A stretch of 11,521 nt of DNA from an uncultured Clostridia bacterium (GTDB lineage: Bacteria; Bacillota; Clostridia; HGM11514). The translations under genes were made by a program, and so were the position numbers. Location of the stretch: assembly GCA_934489915.1 (NCBI GenBank), contig CAKSSZ010000034.1, positions 1 through 11,521 on the forward strand, in the 5' to 3' direction. The notes beneath the pieces were generated by a model. It was not told where the DNA came from and ran no database searches. It was given only the letters and a program-made list of their open reading frames with translations. Positions 6,537 through 11,521 of the stretch are shown here, piece after piece (the first letter of the stretch is position 1; each line of letters opens with the position of its first letter).

Positions 6537-7620
6537 TGTTTTACTGGGCAGCAAGGAACGTAAGGCTCTGCTGCTGATGGCGATTCTTCCTAAGCTTTTT
6601 TTCTCTTTGCTGCCGGACGCTGTTGCCGCTGTGGGCAGTGCGGCTTGGTATGCACAGATAGCCGCCTGGGCGGTGGTGATGGGATTTGCTTGGATTTTAT
6701 TTCATATGCTTTCTATGTACCCCGGGCAAACCTTGCCGGAGATTTTTCAAACTGTGCTGGGAAAGATCCCGGGGAGGGGATTAGGGTTCCTGTTTTATCT
6801 TTATTTTGTGGCGTATACTGCTGATTTTTTAGGAGAAGCGGTGCAATTGATTAAAATTTATAATTTTCCCCGTTCTCCTTTTTTTGTTTTTTCTTTGGGA
6901 TTTTTAGCAGTGGCATGGCTGATTGGGCGGTACGGTATTTACGGCGTTTCTCAAACGGCGGCTCTGTTTGTTACCCCTGTGCTGCTTGCCATCGGCGCTG
7001 CGCTGCTCATTGGTGGAAAACAGTATGATTTCCGTTTGATTTTTCCGTTAGGCGGCTATTCTCCGATTCGGACGGGATTGGGGATTTTGGGGGGGAGTTC
7101 TGTTTATGTGGATTTGATTTTAGTGTTGATTCCTGCGGGAGAGCAGGAGGATATGAAGCTGGTCAAACGCTCTGTGTATTCTGCCCTGACCTGGTGCGGC
7201 GGCGTGATTTCACTGTGTACTCTGGCCTATTTGCTGACCTTTGGATACCGTTCCTCCCAGGGGAAAACGGTAGGATTGGTAGAGTTGGTACAAAACATCT
7301 ATTTTAATCAGTTATTTCAGCGGATGGAGGCAGTCTTTTTTTTGGTCATGGTGATTTCAGCAGGGGTAGGGCTGTGTATTTGGTTTTACATGACCTCTTG
7401 TTTTTATAGCAAAGTGTTTGGTATTTCACAAATCAGAGAAATATTACCTAGTACCTTTTTCAGCATTTTTGCGCTCTCTATAATCAGTCGCATGGATTTA
7501 GGAGAGGCCGGGCGGCGGGGAGAATTGATTTTCCGGTATGGGAGCGAGACTTTATTTCTTTTGTGCGCTTTGGTGTGGGTGATTGGATTGGTGCAAAAAA
7601 GGAGGCGGGAGCGTGGGTAG
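6529..7620 (+). CDS. gerKB: Spore germinant receptor subunit B (GerAB/GerKB family permease-like)
   Basis: The 363-residue protein is almost wholly hydrophobic, with about ten predicted membrane helices, as expected for the GerAB family of the amino acid-polyamine-organocation transporter superfamily. B subunits are thought to bind the germinant. Typical features are MYPGQTLPEIFQTVLGK (about residues 63-80), a helix pair around FLFYLYFVAYTADFL, and the FPLGGYSP loop near residue 180, then a conserved EQEDMKLVKRSV cytoplasmic segment. The C terminus is basic (KRRRERG). ATG at 6529 has GGAGG (6517-6521) 7 nt upstream and overlaps the end of the A gene by 8 nt. The stop (7618-7620) in turn overlaps the C gene start by 8 nt, indicating translational coupling and fixed stoichiometry. 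Which nutrient it senses cannot be told from sequence. Confidence 0.92.
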   Translation: MNDVLLGSKERKALLLMAILPKLFFSLLPDAVAAVGSAAWYAQIAAWAVVMGFAWILFHMLSMYPGQTLPEIFQTVLGKIPGRGLGFLFYLYFVAYTADFLGEAVQLIKIYNFPRSPFFVFSLGFLAVAWLIGRYGIYGVSQTAALFVTPVLLAIGAALLIGGKQYDFRLIFPLGGYSPIRTGLGILGGSSVYVDLILVLIPAGEQEDMKLVKRSVYSALTWCGGVISLCTLAYLLTFGYRSSQGKTVGLVELVQNIYFNQLFQRMEAVFFLVMVISAGVGLCIWFYMTSCFYSKVFGISQIREILPSTFFSIFALSIISRMDLGEAGRRGELIFRYGSETLFLLCALVWVIGLVQKRRRERG

Positions 7621-8701
7621 ACGGGTTTTCCTGGCAGGCTTGGCGTTTGTTTTGCTGCTGCCGCTTGCAGGCTGCAACGATCAGACGGAGGTTTCTGATG
7701 AATTATATGCGATTATGCTGGGAGTCGACCAGGGAGAGCAGGGGGGAATCCGGCTGACCTTAGCGCTTCCAGTTTACGGCAGCTCTACGGGAGAAGGACA
7801 ACAGGAAGGGGAAGAATCCAAAATCTATTCCGCGGAAGCGGAAAATATTTTTGAAGGGTTGAATCAGCTTCATTTACAGGTTGCCCGGGAAATTTCGCTG
7901 CTGCATTTAAAGCTGGTGGTATTCTCGGAGGAGCTGGCGCGGGAGGGCATTGCAGAACATGCGGCGGCGGTGCGGCATCATATTGAAACCAGAAATGTGA
8001 TGGGTGTGATGGTAACGTCCGGGACGGCAGAGGAATACATTTCTCATTTAAATGAAGATACCGCCGGAACCTTGTCTCAGGAACTGGAAAAGCTGTTATT
8101 TCGTTCCCGGAATAATATTTATTTTCCTGTACGGACTTTTGAAGAATTTTGCCGTGATATGGAGTCGGATTACGGTCAGACCTATGCGGTGTATCGGAAA
8201 TCGCCGGAGGAGGATGAGGAGCAGTACGGAACAGCTTTGTTTCGCAAAGGGGAAATGGTGGGAGATTTGGATAAAATCCAGTCTGCCTGTACCATGATGG
8301 TGCGGGGGGAGTTTACCGGCGGCACAATGGAGGTAGACGGTGCGACGGTAGATATCGACGGACGCCCCCGTGCCAGGGTGCGGATTCAATGCAATGGGCA
8401 AAGGCCGAAAATTCAATTGCATCTGCGGGTGCAGGGAGGATTTATGGAAGGAAATTACTCTGCAACAAAAACGGAACTGCAGAAGAAAACCGCCCGCGGT
8501 TTGGAAGAATATATGAAGCAAGCAATCCGTAAAACGCAGAGCTGCGGCAGCGATATATGGGGCTTTGGCAGGGCAGCTGCTTCGTGCTTTGCTACCATTC
8601 CCCGGTGGGAAGCTTATCATTGGAATCAACGGTTTTCTCAGGCTGAGGTAGAGGTGAAGGTAACTTTTCAAAACGTAAAAATTGAGGTGAATCAACGGTG
8701 A
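7613..8701 (+). CDS. gerKC: Spore germinant receptor subunit C lipoprotein (GerAC/GerKC family)
   Basis: The 362-residue protein is a Ger(x)C lipoprotein, the C subunit of the germinant receptor, anchored on the outer face of the spore inner membrane. A short basic N terminus (MGRR) and hydrophobic stretch end in the lipobox L18-A19-G20-C21, so Cys21 should be lipid-modified by Lgt and cleaved by LspA. The mature part begins CNDQTEVSDELYAIMLGVD, a typical GerC opening, and the C-terminal third carries the Ger_C domain. I chose GTG at 7613: GGAGG (7601-7605) lies 7 nt upstream and the signal peptide then has normal length. An in-frame TTG at 7583 would add ten residues, including a Cys, and would run through the ribosome binding site. 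The stop overlaps the start of the next small gene in a GTGA. Confidence 0.92.
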   Translation: MGRRVFLAGLAFVLLLPLAGCNDQTEVSDELYAIMLGVDQGEQGGIRLTLALPVYGSSTGEGQQEGEESKIYSAEAENIFEGLNQLHLQVAREISLLHLKLVVFSEELAREGIAEHAAAVRHHIETRNVMGVMVTSGTAEEYISHLNEDTAGTLSQELEKLLFRSRNNIYFPVRTFEEFCRDMESDYGQTYAVYRKSPEEDEEQYGTALFRKGEMVGDLDKIQSACTMMVRGEFTGGTMEVDGATVDIDGRPRARVRIQCNGQRPKIQLHLRVQGGFMEGNYSATKTELQKKTARGLEEYMKQAIRKTQSCGSDIWGFGRAAASCFATIPRWEAYHWNQRFSQAEVEVKVTFQNVKIEVNQR

Positions 8702-8859
8702 TCTGGTTTTTTTGGCTGTTGTATGTGTTGATTGGCATACGCACGGTAATGTTTGGAATTCATATAATAAAAGAAAAGGAAAGCGTCTGTGCGGTAGGCG
8801 CTTTCCTGCTTTTGACGGTTAGCCTGGGCGCAGTGTTATTACTGTCTTTCCTTTCTTAA
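8698..8859 (+). CDS. Small two-helix membrane protein, GerKD-like fourth ger gene
   Basis: A 53-codon frame starts with GTG at 8698, whose last two bases are shared with the TGA of the C gene (GTGA overlap), and ends at TAA 8857-8859. A good ribosome binding site, GAGGTGA (8684-8690), lies 7 nt upstream inside the C gene. The product has two hydrophobic segments, residues 2-24 (rich in W, F, L, I) and about 32-52 (rich in A, L, V), joined by a charged KEKES loop. Known D subunits of some Bacillus receptors (GerKD, GerVD/GerUD type) are small two-helix proteins encoded beside A-B-C genes and modulate germination, so size, topology and position fit. The frame is too short for most gene finders. 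Odd features are a 21-bp tail-to-tail overlap with rodA and a hairpin inside the coding region. A chance frame is the alternative, but overlap, ribosome binding site and topology together make it unlikely. Confidence 0.72.
   Translation: MIWFFWLLYVLIGIRTVMFGIHIIKEKESVCAVGAFLLLTVSLGAVLLLSFLS
8777..8807 (-). terminator. Likely rodA intrinsic terminator, inside the small ger gene
   Basis: A perfect 9-bp stem pairs AGGAAAGCG (8777-8785) with CGCTTTCCT (8799-8807) around a 13-nt loop. On the minus strand it is followed by a T-rich stretch (TTTCTTTTATTAT, about 8764-8776), 32 nt beyond the rodA stop codon, as expected for a rodA terminator. On the plus strand only a short TGCTTTT follows, so termination of ger transcripts would be weak. 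It overlaps codons 27-37 of the small ger gene. Confidence 0.65.
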
Positions 8860-9942
8860 TGGCGCTGTGCTGTTCCGGCTGCGGCTCATTACTATCCCGA
8901 TTCCCATGATCGAGGTGACCAGGGCGGTTCCGCCGTAGCTGAAAAAGGGGAGGGGAATGCCGGTTACCGGCGTCAGCCCAATGCACATTCCGATGTTCTC
9001 GGCGGTGTGAATGAAAAACATGGCACCTACTCCGGCGCACAGCACTGCACCGAACGGAGAAGTTGCTTTTGTCCCTGCCAAAAAGCAGCGGAGAATAATA
9101 CAAAACAGCAACGCCATAATAACCAGGCAACCCACAGTTCCCAGTTCTTCTCCCAACACGGAAAAAATAAAATCGGTGGCCTTTGCGGGAATGGCGTCGG
9201 AATGGGTGAGAGAGCCGTGCAGATATCCTTGCCCTGTCATGCCGCCCCCGGCAATGGCCGCCTTGGATTGTAGCACTTGAAATCCTGCGCCGAAGGGATC
9301 CCGATCCGGATCAAAAAAAGTGAGAATCCGTTCTTGCTGGTAGCTGCGCAGATGGCTCCATAAAAACGGCGCTGCGGCGCCGGCTGCAATCAGACCGCCG
9401 CAAATCCAGCCCCAGCTGAGACCGGCGATGAAAAGCATAACAAGAGCAATCAGGAAAAAGACCAGAGCGGTTCCGGCGTCCGGTTGAGCCAAAATCAGAG
9501 CAAGGATCACTCCCGCATGAAGTGCAAGCCCCAATAAAACCGCAGGGTGGTTGATCCGATCGTGTACCCGGTCAATATGTGCTGCGTAGGCAATGATAAA
9601 CCCGATTTTTACAAGCTCGGCGGGCTGGAATCGAACCGGTCCCATGACCAGCCAGCTCTGCCCGCCTGTTTCTTCCCGGCCAATACCGAAAAACAGAGTC
9701 AGCCCCAGTAATGTTAAATTAATCAGCGAAAAAACCCACCAGCATTTCCGATAAACCGGTTCGGGAATTCTCATCATGCAATACATGGCTCCTGCGCCGA
9801 TGATCATAGCAATTCCCTGACGTGCTGCCATAGACAGCCCTCCAGCGCTGGCAATCATGGCAATCCCAAGCAGAGAGACCGCCAGAATGAGGACGAATAA
9901 CAGATAGTCAAAGGACGTTTCTGTTTTTTTCATTTGTTTCAT
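8839..9942 (-). CDS. rodA: Peptidoglycan glycosyltransferase RodA (SEDS family)
   Basis: The 367-residue polytopic membrane protein is a SEDS-family glycan polymerase that makes lateral-wall peptidoglycan from lipid II with a class B PBP. Family marks are RFQPAELVKI (about 104-113), QPDAGTAL (153-160), the RodA-type stretch QQERILTFFDPDRDP with QSKAAI (202-230), KATDFIFSVLGEELG (254-268, with D257 as the likely catalytic Asp) and LTPVTGIPLPFFSYGG (323-338). The QSKAAI region and lack of a long C-terminal tail favour RodA over FtsW or SpoVE. ATG at 9951 directly abuts the AGGAG (9952-9956); ATG at 9942 has a 9-nt spacer and is preferred. About ten membrane helices are expected. The gene is convergent with the ger operon and its last 21 bp overlap the small D gene. 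No mreBCD genes are nearby. Confidence 0.92.
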   Translation of the reverse strand: MKQMKKTETSFDYLLFVLILAVSLLGIAMIASAGGLSMAARQGIAMIIGAGAMYCMMRIPEPVYRKCWWVFSLINLTLLGLTLFFGIGREETGGQSWLVMGPVRFQPAELVKIGFIIAYAAHIDRVHDRINHPAVLLGLALHAGVILALILAQPDAGTALVFFLIALVMLFIAGLSWGWICGGLIAAGAAAPFLWSHLRSYQQERILTFFDPDRDPFGAGFQVLQSKAAIAGGGMTGQGYLHGSLTHSDAIPAKATDFIFSVLGEELGTVGCLVIMALLFCIILRCFLAGTKATSPFGAVLCAGVGAMFFIHTAENIGMCIGLTPVTGIPLPFFSYGGTALVTSIMGIGIVMSRSRNSTAPLRKERQ

Positions 9943-9962
9943 GTTGCTCATCTCCTATTTTA

Positions 9963-9991
9963 ATCATATCATGAAAAATAAAAAATTTCAA
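9963..9991 (-). promoter_or_regulatory. Promoter of rodA
   Basis: On the minus strand TTGAAA (9986-9991) and TATGAT (9963-9968) are spaced by 17 nt, with TGA before the -10 box as an extended element. The predicted start, near 9956, coincides with the first base of the AGGAG ribosome binding site, so the leader would be only about 14 nt. Each hexamer has one mismatch to consensus. Confidence 0.65.
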
Positions 9992-10000
9992 CATTTCTTC

Positions 10001-10029
10001 TTCCATTTTCCTAAAATTTTTGATATAAT
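10001..10029 (+). promoter_or_regulatory. Promoter of mutS2 (extended -10 type)
   Basis: A perfect TATAAT (10024-10029) is preceded by TGA (10021-10023), an extended -10 element. The hexamer 17 nt upstream, TTCCAT (10001-10006), matches the -35 consensus poorly, so recognition would rely on the extended -10. Predicted start is near 10036, giving a leader of about 28 nt. It is divergent from the rodA promoter within a 122-nt intergenic region. Confidence 0.65.
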
Positions 10030-10064
10030 AGAAAAAAGGATTCCATTAGAAACAGGAGAGACAA

Positions 10065-11521
10065 ATGAACGAAAAGGTTTTTTCTATTTTAGAATTTGAT
10101 AAAATTACCCGTCGGTTGGCGGGCTTTGCTGTGAGTGAAGCAGCCAAGGAGCAGGCGGCGGCGCTGCGGCCGGAGGTGGAGCTGCAGAAGGTGGCGCAGC
10201 TCCAGCGGGATACGACTGACGCTCTCTTTCGATTGCTCCGCTGTACGGCACCTTCCTTTGAGACCTTGTCGGATCCGTCCGGGGCGCTGCACCGGGCAGA
10301 CATTGGCTCCGCTCTTACCATTGCTGAGGTGCTGCGATTGGGAAAGCTGCTGCGTTCTGCCAGAGCGGTACAGTCCACGCAAGGGGAGCAGGAGGACGCT
10401 TTGACCGAGCGATTTGCAGCGTTGCAGGCAGATAAACCGTTTGAGGATCGGATTTTTGGCAGCTTTTTGGGAGAAGATGAGGTGGCAGACAGCGCTAGCC
10501 CTGCATTATCTGCCGTTCGGCGGCAAATGCGGGCGGCTTCGGATAAGGTAAAGAGCTTGCTTAATGAGATGATCCGTTCTTCCCGGTATCAAAAAATGCT
10601 GCAGGATCCCATTGTTACAATGCGGGCAGGCCGGTATGTGATTCCGGTTCGTGCGGAGTATCGCTCTGAGGTGCCGGGCATGATTCATGACACCTCTGCC
10701 TCCGGGGCAACCTTATTTATTGAGCCGATGTCGGTGGTGAATGAAAGCAATCGGGTGCGTGAGCTGGAGCGGAAGGAACAGGAGGAAATTGAACGGATTT
10801 TAGCGGAGTTTACCGGGATGGTGTCAGAGCGAAAGGAAATGCTTGCGCAAAATTACCGTCTGCTGGTGGAACTGGATTTTATTTTTGCAAAAGGTCGGAT
10901 GAGCCTTGCCATGGACGCCGTTTCACCGGAGCTTTCCTTGGAAGGGGAGACCCTCCTGCGCCGGGCGCGGCACCCGCTCTTGGATCAGACCCGTGTGGTG
11001 CCGGTGGATATTCCCTTGGGAGACGGTGCGCTGATCATCACCGGGCCGAACACAGGCGGAAAAACGGTCACCTTAAAAACCATGGGGCTGCTTACCCTGA
11101 TGGCGCAGGCGGGATTGCATATCCCGGCAGCGGAGCAAAGCCGGGTGCGGATTTGCCGGGAGATTTTTGCAGACATTGGTGACGAACAAAGTATTGAGCA
11201 AAGCTTGAGTACCTTTTCTTCCCATATGAAAAATATTGTGGAGATTACCGGCAAAGCAGACAGCGGTTCCTTGGTATTGTTCGATGAGCTGGGGGCGGGG
11301 ACAGATCCGACCGAAGGCGCAGCCCTTGCCATTGCGGTGATTGAGGCGGTGCGCAGCATGGGCGCTCGGGTAGCCGCCACCACCCATTACAGCGAACTGA
11401 AGCTATATGCCATGACTACTCCGGGCGTTCAAAATGCGTCCTGTGAATTTGACGTAGAAACACTTCGCCCTACCTATCGTTTGCTGGTAGGGGTGCCGGG
11501 GAAGAGTAATGCGTTTGCCAT
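10065..11521 (+). CDS. mutS2: MutS2 family ATPase (5' part, cut by window edge)
   Basis: The frame is open from ATG 10065 to the end of the window, giving 485 complete codons of a protein that in the family is about 780 residues. AGGAG (10054-10058) lies 6 nt before the ATG. MutS2 lacks the mismatch-recognition domain of MutS; it acts on branched DNA in some species and, in Bacillus, on collided ribosomes. The first 300 residues are the core and clamp helices, with DPIVTMRAGRYVIPV and HDTSASGATLFIEP as family marks. The ATPase has Walker A GPNTGGKT (residues 327-334), an STFSSHM signature near 385 and Walker B LVLFDELGAGTDPTEGAA with D407-E408. ATTHYSELK follows as the switch region. The KOW/Smr C-terminal parts, if present, lie beyond 11521. 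Assignment is firm. It is missed by ORF searches needing an in-window stop codon. Confidence 0.93.
   Translation, partial: MNEKVFSILEFDKITRRLAGFAVSEAAKEQAAALRPEVELQKVAQLQRDTTDALFRLLRCTAPSFETLSDPSGALHRADIGSALTIAEVLRLGKLLRSARAVQSTQGEQEDALTERFAALQADKPFEDRIFGSFLGEDEVADSASPALSAVRRQMRAASDKVKSLLNEMIRSSRYQKMLQDPIVTMRAGRYVIPVRAEYRSEVPGMIHDTSASGATLFIEPMSVVNESNRVRELERKEQEEIERILAEFTGMVSERKEMLAQNYRLLVELDFIFAKGRMSLAMDAVSPELSLEGETLLRRARHPLLDQTRVVPVDIPLGDGALIITGPNTGGKTVTLKTMGLLTLMAQAGLHIPAAEQSRVRICREIFADIGDEQSIEQSLSTFSSHMKNIVEITGKADSGSLVLFDELGAGTDPTEGAALAIAVIEAVRSMGARVAATTHYSELKLYAMTTPGVQNASCEFDVETLRPTYRLLVGVPGKSNAFA

Noticed and set aside
7583..7612. TTG start for gerKC
   Set aside because: It has no ribosome binding site of its own and reads through the strong GGAGG that serves GTG 7613.
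8096..8695. 199-codon open frame antisense to gerKC
   Set aside because: It lies wholly opposite a confidently identified GerC lipoprotein gene, shows no recognisable domain and is explained by the codon bias of the sense gene.
10046..10378. Antisense frames opposite the mutS2 5' region
   Set aside because: They are opposite conserved MutS2 coding sequence and read as low-complexity, Ser/Ala/Arg-rich products typical of shadows.
1..11521. Defence system, CRISPR array, mobile element or prophage
   Set aside because: No direct repeat array, transposase, integrase, tRNA-end repeat or nuclease/toxin gene is visible on either strand; all gene-sized regions are accounted for by metabolic, sporulation, wall and MutS2 genes.

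Overview
The window looks like chromosomal DNA from a low-to-moderate-GC, endospore-forming member of the Firmicutes, most likely class Clostridia. It carries a complete GerA-type spore germinant receptor operon, a RodA-family wall polymerase, MutS2, strong Shine-Dalgarno sites of the AGGAGG type and vegetative promoters of the TTGACA/TATAAT type. I cannot name a genus from sequence alone. I see no phage, transposon, CRISPR array, rRNA or tRNA.

Region 1 (20-4130, minus strand) is a three-gene operon behind a perfect consensus promoter. Its order is an FAD-dependent oxidoreductase with a discoidin-like C-terminal domain, a dehydrogenase of the glycerol-1-phosphate dehydrogenase/AraM family, and a xylose-isomerase-like TIM-barrel isomerase/epimerase. 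The genes are 18 nt apart, each with its own ribosome binding site. The set suggests a cytoplasmic pathway that oxidises, isomerises and reduces a sugar or polyol. The substrate cannot be read from the sequence, and the operon may continue past the left edge. Region 2 (4154-4849, minus strand) is a single purine-type phosphoribosyltransferase gene with its own promoter and a strong intrinsic terminator.

Region 3 (4877-8859, plus strand) is the germinant receptor operon in the order A-B-C, with 8-nt overlaps at the A/B and B/C junctions. A fourth, easily missed gene of 53 codons starts inside the stop codon of the C gene and encodes a two-helix membrane protein resembling the small D subunits of some Bacillus receptors. 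A candidate forespore (sigma-G-like) promoter precedes the operon. Together A, B and the C lipoprotein would form an inner-membrane receptor of the spore that senses nutrients, with D as a possible modulator.

Region 4 (8777-9991, minus strand) is rodA, convergent with the ger operon. The last 21 bp of rodA and the small D gene are shared, and the likely rodA terminator lies inside the D gene. Region 5 (10001-11521, plus strand) is the first 485 codons of mutS2, divergent from rodA and cut by the window edge.

The most useful observations are the unannotated fourth ger gene, its unusual tail-to-tail arrangement with rodA, and the uncharacterised redox/isomerase operon. None proves a new system; the tests that would decide are given with each finding.
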